The notes under the pieces were generated by a model. It did not search any database, was not told the DNA's origin, and saw only the letters and a list, made by a program, of their open reading frames with translations. From contig OU342639.1 in assembly GCA_910589415.1 (NCBI GenBank), positions 9,494,268 to 9,558,267 of the forward strand: a DNA stretch of 64,000 nucleotides, in the 5' to 3' direction. The first letter of the stretch is position 1; the number at the start of each line of letters is the position of its first letter. A program made the translations under genes and the position numbers. Shown piece by piece: positions 11,691 through 23,561 of the stretch. This stretch comes from Malachius bipustulatus (Eukaryota > Arthropoda > Insecta > Coleoptera > Melyridae).

Positions 11691-14077
11691 AATGATTATT
11701 AAATGAATGCAAAAAATGCATTAACACTATTTAAGCGATTGATGCGCAAGAAGGTTTTTTTTTAATGTACGCTTGGTACATTCAACAGACACATATCTAT
11801 TTTTGTACACATCTATCTCTTAATCACTTCTATTTACATAAAATTTATCGTATATGCTATAAAGCAAAGTTTCTAAACTACGGAAATTGATATATGTACC
11901 TTAGAGTAGGAGTATAGGAACCATCAGTTTCCTCGATTTGGGGATCAACACCTACTTGGGGATTCAATTCTGATGAGTAAACCACCGATCCTTATTTAAA
12001 GAACAATTGACTTAATAAATTGGACCGATCAGATAAAATATGAGGTCATGAAGTTTAAAATTACCTTGACGTCACTAAGAGTGTACGTTTTTGGATTCAG
12101 TAATTAACAAATTAGCAATAATCCAGAAGGTTATATAAGTTATATCCAATAAATATGAGAGATTAGAAAATCCATTGTTTTAAACGGAACTATCGGCATC
12201 GGCAAAGAACTTATTGTTTTCAAAGTTATGCAATTATAAAATATAACCATGGGCGTACTACTCTAATTAAAAAAACGACCACTATAAATAAACGTGAGAC
12301 CAAAAATTAAAATATGTTGTCAACATGTTGATAAAAAATTACAATTCCATTAAATAAACTATAAAATTGCTCATAACGCCCTTGAGATCGTTATGATTAA
12401 TATCAGCCTTGTAACAATATGTCGTGTATTATTTATTATTGAACAGCAACTAACTAGATACCAACCTGTCAGAGATATTAACTTATACATAATAAGTGAT
12501 TGCGCCGACTCCTGATATTCTTATTCGACAAGTGGGAATAAAAATTTGTGAAAAAATTAATGGGGATGCACGGTTAGTAGTCATAGAAGCCATTGCAGAA
12601 TGATGTTCCTGCTGTCATATCTTTGGGATCTTTCTTTTCATAAGCATGAAATCTATCTTTAATTCGGGATTATATAATCTGTTGTGAGTTCTTCTCTTCA
12701 AAATAAGAAAGGTAATATTAAGGCTAAAAGAAAACAGACGGCTTCCATCAACCATCATCAGGAGGTTCTGGGGAGCTAGGAAGCACACGCAGCAGTTGTT
12801 GGTAGTTTCAAATTGATGAAGAGACAGAAGTGACGGTTGGAAGCTGATCTGATAATAAATAATCATAAAACCCTCAGATGTTAATAACGACTAAGAACGG
12901 ACGTTTGAAATACTTGGTGGTAAAAAATGACTTTGTCAAGTTCCATGTGTGGAAACCGAGAAACAGATTAATTCGTCTGCTTTTCCAGAAAACGTTTTTA
13001 ATAAAAGTACAGTAATTTTGAGTCAACTTTGACAAGTTGATCTGCTATAACCAGAAGAAAACCAGTGACACCACAAAATGTCGCGGCGGGAATAATTCCG
13101 ATACCTCGGAATAGACAGCTGGAGGATAATTTGTTATACAGAAAATAAACAAAATTTCCTGGAAACATATAGAATCAACTTTAAAATGAACATCTTTTCC
13201 TCTCTCTCGCAAAGATTTTGATTCTCCGACTTCCATTTCCACTCAAATGGTTGGAAATGGTCTCGAAGCAATTACAAGAGATGATCTGGTTATACCAGGC
13301 CAAGTATATTCCACATTTACAGCAGAACAATTTTCCGATGGCGTTTTGCCAAAAAAATCATAGATCATAGTTGAACACATATAAACCTAACACCAAATCA
13401 GTGTGGTTTTTTGCTGAAAAATACTTCAAACGGCGTTCAAACTATTCGAATAAGTACTATACTGGAAAAATCCGGAATGAATGTCACCGATCTTGATAAT
13501 CTGAACGTTATAGGTGTAAGAAAGTCTTTCGACCAGGTGTCTAATTTTGGACGCACTCAGAGAATAACAACAAGGTTCTATAACTTGTAGAACTTAAGCA
13601 AGAGTTACGACACAAATACCTATAGTATTTCCAGCAGGAACATGCCAAAAATTTGAAATTACAGTAAACGTCCATTAAGATTCGGCACTGAGCTGCTTGC
13701 TGTTCAATGTCAAAATGGACCAGAGGCTTGTGCCTTGGAATATGCCATAAGCTGATGATGTTGTTTTGTTGAAGACTTATTTTGTCGTCCATAATAGTCC
13801 ATGAATGGGAAAAAAACTTTTCATCGATTATGCAGCCATACCGACAAATATATTTGAAGGCATCAATATAATCAGCAGTGATGGAAAAATCAAACGAGAC
13901 GTAACCCATAGAACAATAATTAACCATGAGGTCGAAGCCTCAATCCTTTATGGTTGAGAGCATTGTATACAACAGTACCTGATCGAAATGTACACGTTTA
14001 GGTCAGCGGGTGTCACTCTGCTGAATGTAGGTGTAAACTGCATCTATGTTCTCAGCCGCATGAAGGACCACGACCAA
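11691..14077. other. No intact gene; possible RT remnant near 13390-13540
   Basis: Mostly AT-rich non-coding sequence. Near 13390-13540 the plus strand reads LTPNQCGF and then GVRKSFDQV, reminiscent of RT fingers (QYGFR) and motif A (KAFD), but it is too degraded to be sure. Confidence 0.35.
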
Positions 14078-14642
14078 GGCAGCAGTCACGTCGTTGCGAC
14101 GTGATTATTTGGTCATCCCAACGTTATTATATGACTTTTGAAATGACGGACAAATGACGGTAGGATGACGTGATTATGTCACAGCCCGTCGACGTGATAT
14201 TTAGACATCGTATGGACGTACGTAATTTGACGTAATATTATTACTGTTAGACTGTTTATAGTTAGCGGAGATGTTATAACGTTACACGCGCTTAGACAAG
14301 AACTAGATCAACTAGAGAGTATAGGGAATACCGGTTGGGTTGGTTTAGCTTGTTAGCGCGACGTTGCAACACTTGCAATACTAAATCCGATGAGAAATTG
14401 ATAGGGACACTGGGACAAAAAAGCATTAAAGATGATTTTTTTTATATAAAAGTAATTTATAGTAAGGCAGAAATATTCAGTTTGTCTGAGAATGACAAAA
14501 AATGACGTAAGACGACGTCATAAACATCACGTCTGAGAAACTACGACAATAATCACGTGATTTTTTTGGTAATATGACGTCGGGGACCAACCAAAAATGA
14601 CTAAAAAATTACGTCACTATTACGTGTGACGACTCTGCTGCC
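14078..14642. mobile_element. Candidate foldback/MITE rich in TGACGT
   Basis: The segment opens with GGCAGCAG and closes with CTGCTGCC. The two ends also share loosely inverted blocks rich in ACGTGAT, TGACGT and TTGGTCAT. More than ten ACGT cores occur in about 560 bp, far above the AT-rich background. No ORF is present and I could not fix a target-site duplication, so the ends are provisional. Confidence 0.4.
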
Positions 14643-15162
14643 TCTGGGGTGCGAGTAGGCCTTAACATGACGGCAGTCCAGAAAAAGCTGAAGGAGGAGT
14701 TGATGTACTTGATGGAGAAGGCCGACGAGAAAAGCCCACTCTAGATAATGGTACATATCAAAGCATAAATAGAAGAAAATTGAGAAAGTGATAATTTGTA
14801 AAACGCCCCAGTTCCTGTGGATATAAGACATCCTGCTGTAGCAATAATGAGCTGATAGCATAGTTTTACCAGGTTACAACGATGAGGATCAAGGTTGTAT
14901 CTTTTGCACCTATTTCTTCAGTTGTTAGTCGAAATTAGTCGAAATAGCAATGGAAGAGGCAATCAGTCCCCAATAGCTCTGCCGAGGGCTATAAAGAAGT
15001 TGGTTATTGATGAGGGATGGACCAGCAATTGTTGATACAGTTTTCTATGGAATCTAGGAAGATGCTCCTCGTAAAGCACCTACTTCCCAAGCAACCTAAA
15101 CAAGAGAACAATTTAAAAAAAGAACCCTGCTAATGGGCGATAGTTTATAATACCAACGTTAC

Positions 15163-17018
15163 CATCATCATTTTAGTGTCTTTACTGTGAGCATCTCGAT
15201 TTTTCTTCCTCCGCTTTGCTGATAATTTTAACAGTTTTTCGGGCTTCTTTTTTGAGTGCTAAGTTGTGCATTAATTTCGTGACATCATTGAACATCTTCT
15301 AGTATTCTTGTAGCTTAGTGATTTATGTTAGGAGTTGCCTATTTGTAGGCTTTTTAAGGAGAAAATCACTTATATTTACCGTAATTTTATTATCATCTAC
15401 GTAAAATTTTTACCGAATCGTATCGTATCCTTATCACGGACCATTAATCGCGAATTTTGATATTTAAATTTAATTCCTGGTCAGCTGTTTTGTGTTTACA
15501 TTTTCAATATGCCTGGCTACTGCATTACTTGTAACTCTGCTGTAACTCCGACAACTCCTGCCGTTAAATGCATGGGCTCATGTAAAAAATATTCACATAT
15601 TAAATGTCTGGACATCGATGAACGGGAACTGAAGCCGCTTTCTCAGAGCCAGTGGATGTGTTCAAGTTGCACTCAACCGAATATCTCGTCTCAACTTTCA
15701 ATTATCGAAGATACTATGAAGTTGCAGTTTGACGCCTTTAAGACCACGGTTATGAAAGTTATCTCCGATCAATTTACCAAAATTGATGAGCGACTAAGTA
15801 CCCTAGAAAAAGACGTGGGAGGAATCAAGAATGAACTACGAGAATTGCAAATAAATTCCTCATCCGGAGGAATCCTAAAGCCGAACATGTCTGATGTGGT
15901 TTCTGAGCTGGAAGATCGCAGACAACGATGCCGCAATGTCCTCCTTTACAACATACCAGAGTCCTCTGCTGAAACTATATCTGATAAAGTTCTCGATGAC
16001 TTGAGCAATGTAAGCAAAATTCTAGCGCCTTTGGGATCATTTCCGCAACCTAAGAAAATTTCTCGTATTGGTTCAACCACGCACGGCAAAATTCGTCCAC
16101 TGAGACTTATCTACGATAAAGAAGAAGAAGCCAAGGATGTACTACGATCAAATAAACGCAATGGTGATCGCCGGCACCACTTTCATGCTGACCTCACTGA
16201 TGTCCAGCGTAGGGTGAATAGAGCAACCATCCAGGAGTTTAGGACTGGAGTAGCCAACGGTGATAAGGACATAGTTTTAAAGTATAGGAACAATTGTCCG
16301 TACATTGTGAGGAAGGGTAGTTCTGGTCGGAATCATTCGGAAAACACATAGATGCCCAGTGGATTGTTTCTACTTTTATTAGTGTTAAATTTTAGTATGC
16401 GCAAAGATCAAGGACATAAACATTATTGTCGTTTTTTACATTTACAATTTCATTGTAGGGGAGTAGAACGATCTGCAGGATATTTTTGTTATAATACTCC
16501 TGCGATACTCAATTCCATCTAAGTCAGGTCTCGTATATCTACTGTATACTAGCATTTTTGATACATTTTTGATATTTTATTAAGACGCGTACAGTTCTAA
16601 ATCAGTCTCCAATCTATTGAAGTTGTGTCCTAATGAACTTAATCTCATGTGAGACTGCTGTCTTCTACACAACTGTCAGTAAAATTGAAAGATTTGATCT
16701 AACCAAAGTAGAATAATTATTATGAGTGTACTTATGATGCAAAAATTGCTTGCTTATCTTCAGCTGTTTACCACTGGTATTTTTTTATTCTTAATTTTTC
16801 CTCTTGTCATATTATACTATAGTAGGTATATTGTTGTCGTAAAATGTGGGCCATGTTCTTGACTGCTAGGGTATTATTTTTTGTTATTATTTTTAATGTA
16901 TTAAATCAGTTTATTTTTAGGACTATTTTATGTAAACCTATCCATGTTTAAGTTTCCTTGTAATTGGGTTATTAACCTGTAAGGAAATAAAATTATTATT
17001 ATTATTATTATTATTATT
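15163..17018 (+). mobile_element. ORF1-only LINE with (ATT)n tail
   Basis: A plus-strand element with a 5' leader, one intact ORF1 (15509-16351), about 640 bp of 3' UTR containing an AATAAA-type signal at about 16986, and a terminal (ATT)n tract (16992-17018). No RT sequence lies between ORF1 and the tail. A possible 5-bp duplication GTTAC flanks it (15158-15162, 17019-17023); with only 5 bp this is weak, so the left end is uncertain. Confidence 0.6.
15509..16351 (+). CDS. LINE ORF1 protein: PHD-like zinc finger, coiled coil, L1-type RNA-binding region
   Basis: 280 aa, starting MPGYCITCNSAV. Residues 4-55 form a PHD/RING-like cysteine pattern (CITC, CMGSC, HIKC, WMCSSC). Residues about 60-115 are heptad-like (TKIDERLSTLEKDVGGIKNEL), a likely coiled coil for trimerisation. 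Residues about 125-265 begin with ELEDRRQRCRNVLLYNIPE, the start of the RRM-like region of L1/CR1-type ORF1 proteins. Such proteins coat the element's RNA as chaperones. The ORF is intact, although the element lacks ORF2. Confidence 0.85.
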   Translation: MPGYCITCNSAVTPTTPAVKCMGSCKKYSHIKCLDIDERELKPLSQSQWMCSSCTQPNISSQLSIIEDTMKLQFDAFKTTVMKVISDQFTKIDERLSTLEKDVGGIKNELRELQINSSSGGILKPNMSDVVSELEDRRQRCRNVLLYNIPESSAETISDKVLDDLSNVSKILAPLGSFPQPKKISRIGSTTHGKIRPLRLIYDKEEEAKDVLRSNKRNGDRRHHFHADLTDVQRRVNRATIQEFRTGVANGDKDIVLKYRNNCPYIVRKGSSGRNHSENT

Positions 17019-17019
17019 G
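16992..17019 (+). repeat. (ATT)n microsatellite, LINE 3' tail
   Basis: About nine ATT units directly after the AATAAA-type sequence. It is the 3' terminus of the ORF1-only LINE rather than a random microsatellite. Confidence 0.8.
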
Positions 17020-17023
17020 TTAC

Positions 17024-19627
17024 TTATTTACAAAACAGTTACGTTGCGATGATCCCTATTAAGCTAAAAGCACTATGGTAAGATGTTACTGTCATTGGAA
17101 CAGTCATTGGAAAATCTACTAATATTATAAAGTTCAAGAGAAACGGTGAATTTATACGAAGACGATGACGCTGATTGTTTTTATTACGAGAAAATTTTAA
17201 TAATTTTAAATTAGTATTATTTACGCGGCACGCCTATGATTAAGGATTTATTAATATTATGCATTAATTCCGTCTACATACTTAGAACTACCGGTTTTTC
17301 GTTCTTTGCCCATTAAAATAAAATAACATCCACGGACGTCGGACAGTCAACTTCGTTCGATAGTCTTGGAGGTAATTGCGAGTGTGTATGTTCCCCCTGT
17401 GCTGGTAATAACAAAATAAACGTCACTGCTTTGGTATCAGTCATCAGAATTTCTAAAGATGTCTTTATAAAAAGATGGTCCACCTTAGAGAACAATAGTA
17501 ATTTAATTTGTGAAACGAACTTGACTGAAACGTTAATGTGTTTAATTGTGTAAATTAGTATCTTACTTATTCATACAAGATGTACAAAAGTCATCCAGGT
17601 ATGTACCTATTATAGTCTTTGCTTTGTTATTTTAGTGTTAAATCATTAAAGGCCCGTTACAAATATCAATATTTCAAAATCGCATTAAGTATAACAACTT
17701 ATCTAAGTTTAAGTGGTTTTATCTCATGTACTCGACCTTGAATTATTAAAAATGCGTCAATTCCGAAACAGCCTGTTTCACTTGAGAAAATAAAGGAATT
17801 ATTTTCGAGTGGTCGTCGAACTTCATTTTATTTTATTTTACCAGGTACCTACCTCTACCTTGAAAGTAATTAAATTTGCAAGAACTATGTGTAGGTACCT
17901 AGGTGGGTATAGAGAGGTGTATTCATACTTACTTAGTTTTACAATTATTATTATTGTTAGTGTTTGCTTACAATTTGGATATTCCGATCTTTATTCCTAG
18001 AAAAATCTGTTGATACTAATGTAGGTAATTTTAATTACACATAGGTACATACATATAAGTAAATAACTCGTGCGTATGTGTATATGTGTCATGTTTGCAG
18101 ATTTCTTTGATTTTAATATAGGTAGAATATAGATACTTTATATATTATTACTTATTTACATATTCGAAGAAATTAAAAATAAATGTCATCACGCGAAATT
18201 ATAATTAATTACTATTCAATAAAGGCAATATATCTGCAGTGTTAAGTAAACATTTTTATTTATTGTTCATTCTTTTGTAAAAATATTTATTTTTGTATCT
18301 GATAAAATTTTACAATCCATTCAATCTTTTTCCCTTAAATTTTTAATTCCGTAAAAAAAGTAATGAATTAAATCAGTTAGGTAGGCACCTGGAAACATTT
18401 CTTGTTGGCGGAAAAATTTTTGTAACAATAAAATTTTGCATAATACATATAATTAGAACCTGGAGAATTCTACTACGCCTGCTTCATAATATTAAAATAC
18501 CTATGCAATAAAAATACAAAATCGTTTGCCGTAGGTAAGCGGTGGGAATCTAGATTAAAACTGGTTGGTTTTTTAATTTGATGGGAAAACCACGAAATTG
18601 AAGAGATTCATATTTTGTTCGAATTTATAATTTACGTGACTCAGTGGCGCCGTTTACATCTAGTTGAAAGGAAACCGGTAGAAAAAACATTTGCAAAAAA
18701 TGTAATAGTATCTAAATTTTACAACATACATCAGTGGTATATGTAAAATAGTGTGACCTCACATTGTGTGGTCACAAATCATCAAACTCGAAGAAATCCA
18801 AAACCACAAATCACTTATTTATTTCTCGAATGAGGATTTAGTAGCGATATGCCTATTGCCTACTAAACTTGGAATTTTTGAACATCACTGGAACGACAAC
18901 TAGAGAAGTTGCTAATGATAATTAACTTACCAGAATGACGATAATTTACTCAACCGGGTCGAAAATTAATTACCTACTTTTAAAACGTTTTTAAAAAAAA
19001 ATTACCTAATTTAAACGTTTAAATTCCACCCCTTTTTCAAATTTTTGATCCCAACCGTGCGCAGACTTGTTCAGTCGGTTTTTTCTTATTTATAACATAA
19101 AAAAGTTTCAATATAACCCAGTGATAATATTTTTTCATCCCCACTCTTCCTAAGTATAGGGGTATTTTACCCACCTTTTAACTTTTAGGGATTTTCGATC
19201 TCCGCCGCCCGGTTTTCGGGTCTTTTTGCCAATGTTTATCATTATAGAAATTTTGACCACAAAACTCTTTCTTACCTTCCTCCAAGCTTGACTAAGCTCC
19301 GAAAATCCCGAACACTCGAATTTCTCAAAAAAAAATCAACTCAGCAAAATCCAATCATGGCTTGGATATAAAATCCTGAAAAGTGTTCACGAATGAAAAG
19401 GTGCGGGAAAAAATATTACCATTGTTCTCCGCCCTAAGAAACGGAGTTTGAGTAATTTTTCTGCTTAAGATATTTTACTCTGAGGAAAACAAGTTATTTC
19501 AACCTTGGCATCGAAAATTCCGAAAAAGGGGTGGCTTTTTATCGTTTGGGGGTATAGTTGGAGAGGGGTATAGTTCATGGCAACTCATAAGTTTATGTCA
19601 CAAACTACTTGGAATATGGAATATAAA
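17024..19627. other. No gene recognised
   Basis: AT-rich DNA with scattered short GGTACCTA-type motifs (17590-18060) and no domain-bearing frame. It ends at the truncated 5' border of the LINE beginning at 19628. Confidence 0.5.
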
Positions 19628-20896
19628 ATTCCGCAAACAGAGGTCAACTGGTGACCTCCTCACTTACGTCACCGAGCTGTGGAACGGCGCAATCGAGCAC
19701 CATGGGGAGTCTCGAGGGGTTGCGCTTGATATTTCTAGAGCTTTCGACCGTGTCTGGCATGATGGACTGCTGGCAAAACTGCAGGCCTATGGCATGCCCG
19801 AGAAATTCTGCTTGTGGCTTGCGAGTTATCTCGGAGATCGTTCATTGCAGGTGGCAGTCGATGGAGTTCTTTCTGAGACCTTTTCCATCAATGCCGGTGT
19901 GCCTCAGGGATCCATTTTATCTCCGACTCTCTTTCTAATATTTATAAACGACTTGCTTGAAACAACAAAAAATCCAATATGCAGTTTTGCCGACGACAGT
20001 ACCCTCATATCTTCTTATACGTTAGATGCGCGAACATCTGCCATCGACGCACAGACTCGCAGGGAGCAAGAAGTTGCCATACTTAACAATGACTTGCAAG
20101 ACATTCTAACTTGGGGCGATAGAAACCAAGTCCAATTTAATGCTGGAAAAACCCAAGCAGCCATCTTCTCCAAAAAGACCAACGTTTTGGAGCCAGATAT
20201 GATGATGGCGGGACACTCTCTTACCCCAGCGTCATCTCTTCGTTTACTTGGAGTGAGCCTTGGAGCGAACATGTCTTGGCATGATCATGTTGCAGGTCTG
20301 GCGAAGAGTGCTTCTCAAAAACTTGGAACACTCTTCCGCACGAAGAAATTTTATACACCACAACAGCTTCTCCTCTTATACAAGGCTTAAATCCGACCAT
20401 CCTTGGAGTACTGCTCACATATTTGGAGCTCAGCTCCTAAACATACGCTGAGACTACTCGACTCTATTCAGAAAAGAGCCATCCGTTTGATTGGGGACCC
20501 AGATTTGACAAAAAATTTAGACACTCTCGAACATCGAAGAAGAGTAGCTGACCTGAGTCTGTTTTACAGATATTTTAATGGAAAGTGTTCAAAAGACGTT
20601 GCCCGCTTGATCCCACCAAGAACAAGACCGGGCAGAAATACACGTCGAGCCGCAGACGCTCATCCGTATCAGGTTCAGCTCGTTACACCTCGTACCACCC
20701 TATTTCAGACTTCTTTTATGTATAGAACCGCATCACTTTGGAATAGCATTCCAAAGAGCGTGTTTCCCGAAGTATACAACCTACAGAGATTCAAGGCCAA
20801 CGTGAATCGATATCTCCGCTCATGCACCGCTCCCAGAGCGTCATAGGGATTTCCCTGCAGTGCATGTGCATTTTCAATTAAAAAAGAAAAAAAAAT
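19628..20896 (+). mobile_element. CR1/jockey-group LINE, 5'-truncated copy 1
   Basis: The copy begins abruptly at ATTCCGCAAACAG, inside RT, and runs to an A-rich tail (about 20878-20896). It is nearly identical over its length to 33667-34936. Copy-specific damage includes a CAA-to-TAA change at 20388. No clear target-site duplication was seen. Confidence 0.85.
19630..20846 (+). pseudogene. LINE reverse transcriptase fragment with in-frame stop
   Basis: The frame carries RT motif A (VALDISRAFDRVWH, in the frame shared with copy 2), motif B (GVPQGSILSPTLF), the catalytic SFADDSTLI, and the thumb (RLLGVSLGANMSWHDH). A TAA at 20388-20390 replaces the Gln codon found in the sister copy. The same frame then continues to 20846 with the C-terminal region (QKRAIRLIGDPDL, MYRTASLWNSIP). 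RNase H is absent. It is a dead copy. Confidence 0.85.
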
Positions 20897-21511
20897 CTTC
20901 AGGATGTTTTTTTTTCTATTTTTATTTCAAAAATAAGGACTTGAAAAATTGTTTTGATTCAAGGACTTGATTTTGTAAAGAATACATAAATGGTACAACT
21001 GATTCAACTGATTATAGTTGACAACTTCAATCATTGTTGTTGGTTATTAAAAATGCCATAACTCGCAATTAAAAAAAAACTTCTCCCCTGCCGAAATTGA
21101 ACTGTCACTTAAAAAATTTTGTGCAAGATCATGGCGATTTTTCAGACTTCATTTACTGAAGATCCTTGAACTTGTATGGAAAGATCAATGTTCAAATCAA
21201 TGATCAATGAAAAAAGAATGGTAAAAAAAATGTTTTGGTAATTTTTTTTTAGCGAGTCAAGGTTTGAATTGTCCAGATAAGACAACAATTTTTTGGCTTC
21301 CAAAACTGGCCAATTTAGCCACAGATCGAAAACTGGCCAATTTAGCCACGGACATATTTACTATAACACAATAACCAAAAATCCATGCGTAGCAAGCACG
21401 AGCTGGCCAGGGCTTGATGGTTTGTGACTTTAAAGAGGTCTAAGACCTTTTAGGAAATTTAATTCTACGACTTGAAGCTCAAACGAATAAGGCTTGTGGC
21501 TTTGAGCGTGA

Positions 21512-21654
21512 GTTCCTTTAAGAGCATTGGAATTGTGAATGCAAAAAAGACTCCAATTCCTTTTGAGGTCTTGGAAAGCTCTCGAGGGCTTACAAAGCCC
21601 TCCAAAGGAATTGAAGCCCTTTTGTATTCACAATTCCAAAGCTCTAAAGGAAGA
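21512..21654. repeat. Imperfect long hairpin
   Basis: The left arm (GAGCATTGGAATTGTGAAT...) pairs with the right arm (...ATTCACAATTCCAAAGCTC) over about 55 nt with few mismatches. The loop is short and partly complementary. It may be a foldback element or an RNA hairpin; no flanking duplication was found. Confidence 0.65.
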
Positions 21655-21692
21655 CAGAAGAAACTCTTTAAAAGAAAAGCGTGTGAATATTC

Positions 21693-21712
21693 TTGCGAGT
21701 TGCAACTCGCAA
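21693..21712. repeat. Perfect 20-bp palindrome
   Basis: TTGCGAGTTGCAACTCGCAA equals its own reverse complement. Confidence 0.9.
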
Positions 21713-22536
21713 TTCGGATCTTGCTACTGGGAAAGCCAGAAGACGGTGGGATGTCTTGAATAGGGATGTGCGATTTAAATGGATTCTCAAAGGAATTGAT
21801 CTTTTGAGCGGCGATTCTCAATTGAGCGACGTTGCTGAAAGGTGAAATTTTGCGTCCTGAAGACTTCTTGAGCAATAAAGCTTAAATCTTGTTGTGTCGT
21901 CCAAGTCAAAATCTATAATCGCAGGCAAAAAAAATGGCATTCCTCATTGACGGTGTTAACTGTCACTCTTTCATTGTTTTCGAAAAATACAGTCCAATGA
22001 CGCCTCCCAACTCATAATACGCACCTCAAGTGACTTTTTGTGAGTGTAACTCTTTCACTATTTAAAGATTTTCAGAGCCCCAAATGTGACAATTTTGTTT
22101 GTTTACGTAGTACCCACCGAGGGAGAAATAAACCTCATCGCTGAAGAAAGTTTTGTTTTAAGAATCATATCGTTCACAACCTGTGGCTGCAGCAACAATT
22201 TTAAAAACCACGAAATGGATAATCCAGTATAAAATTATAATAAGCGATGAAGCTTATTTATTTGAGAAAGTTTAAACAATCGCAGAAAGAAAACGACTCA
22301 AGCACAAAAATGGTTGTATCGTAGAGTAAATCGTGTGAGATCTGAAAGCCATTTTGTGAGTCTGATTCGACAATTTTATTGTAACAATAATTGTAACAAC
22401 ATACAGAAAAAGATCATAAGCATCCATTCTCCATAGCACATAATTTTAAAATCCCTTCTTTGTGGAGAACTATATCGCCTTGAAATTCCAAGGGCTGTGC
22501 TTTCGAATTGATAAAACTTAAAACTATTCACAACCA

Positions 22537-22631
22537 AACGTGAATCGATATCTCCGCTCATGTACCGCTTCCGGAGCGTCATAGGGATTTCCCTGCAGTA
22601 GTAGCTACGTGTGCAGCCTCAATTAAAAAAT
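22537..22631 (+). mobile_element. 3' stub of the CR1/jockey-group LINE
   Basis: This segment matches the last coding codons and 3' UTR of the LINE copies at 20800-20880 and 34840-34920 (ACGTGAATCGATATCTCCGC... through CATAGGGATTTCCCTGCAG), ending in a short A-rich tail. It is diverged from both, so it is an independent, older and severely 5'-truncated insertion. Confidence 0.8.
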
Positions 22632-22639
22632 ATCTCTCT

Positions 22640-23560
22640 CTCGAATCAAATGCAGGTTATTTATTTTTCCAAAAAATGCAGCTCGATAATAACGTAAACA
22701 TACAAATAATACATTTATTAGTTAATGTAGTTTATAACAATAAGTCTATAGTCACACTCTAACGTAAAGTAAATTCATCTTTATCATCAAGAAAACAATT
22801 AACACGTAATCATATAGGTAATATAAAAATGTTGCAGTTGACCTTCACTTCTTCGCCAACGCTGATGGTGAACCAATCAAGTTATTTTCAAAATTTTAGT
22901 GTTATTTAGTTTATAGGTCGAGACACGTATTGCTTTATAAGATGTTAATTAAATACAATACCAATACCACTTCTTATGCACAGATCTAAACTGTCGATCA
23001 AAATAAAATTCAGTTTAGGTAATTATAACGACGCATTTTTGACAACTTTGAGGGAGAATATGAGAATATCCTATATTCACCTTGTGGTCAAACAAAAAAT
23101 ATTTAACACTATTCAAAATCCTCGAAAAAGCTTTGCCCAATTCAAACATTTCGTTCCCAAGACGATAAAACAAAGTTGCAACAGTAGTTTTAAAATGGAC
23201 CAAAAGCTTCTGTGCATATCACTTTTCTTGTTACGAGAGTCTTCAGCTTTGTCGCTTTATATGGTTTGGCGGAAAATCTATTACCTCTGTACCTACCTGG
23301 GTGAAACACTGAAACGGCTTCGAGTCCGGTAATCCCCCTACGCAGCTGTGTTTTTCGACCCAGATGACAGAGGCAGCAGGAAGCATAGGTATAAGTATGC
23401 GCGGAATTATGACCAAAAGTACGCGTTGATGTAGTACCGGAATTAAAAAATATATTTAACCATCCATAAACTCTCATTCGGCCTTATTAAATCAAACACT
23501 GCTACCAATTTTTTTTTTAATACTTTGTTTACTCTTAATTAAAGTAATATTTTCTTTTCA
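22640..23560. other. No gene recognised; upstream of the serpin signal exon
   Basis: AT-rich. The missing 5' UTR or first Met exon of the serpin may lie here or further upstream. I could not identify it. Confidence 0.4.
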
Positions 23561-23561
23561 G

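Larger units (their letters stand above)
20897..22536. other. No gene; contains a long hairpin
   Basis: Non-coding. Notable pieces are a 23-24-bp direct repeat (AAACTGGCCAATTTAGCCAC, about 21304 and 21329), an imperfect hairpin at 21512-21654 and a 20-bp palindrome at 21693-21712, both listed separately. Confidence 0.5.

Noticed and set aside
14601..14861. Minus-strand frame of 86 codons overlapping the TGACGT-rich segment
   Set aside because: Runs across the putative element border and has no recognisable domain.
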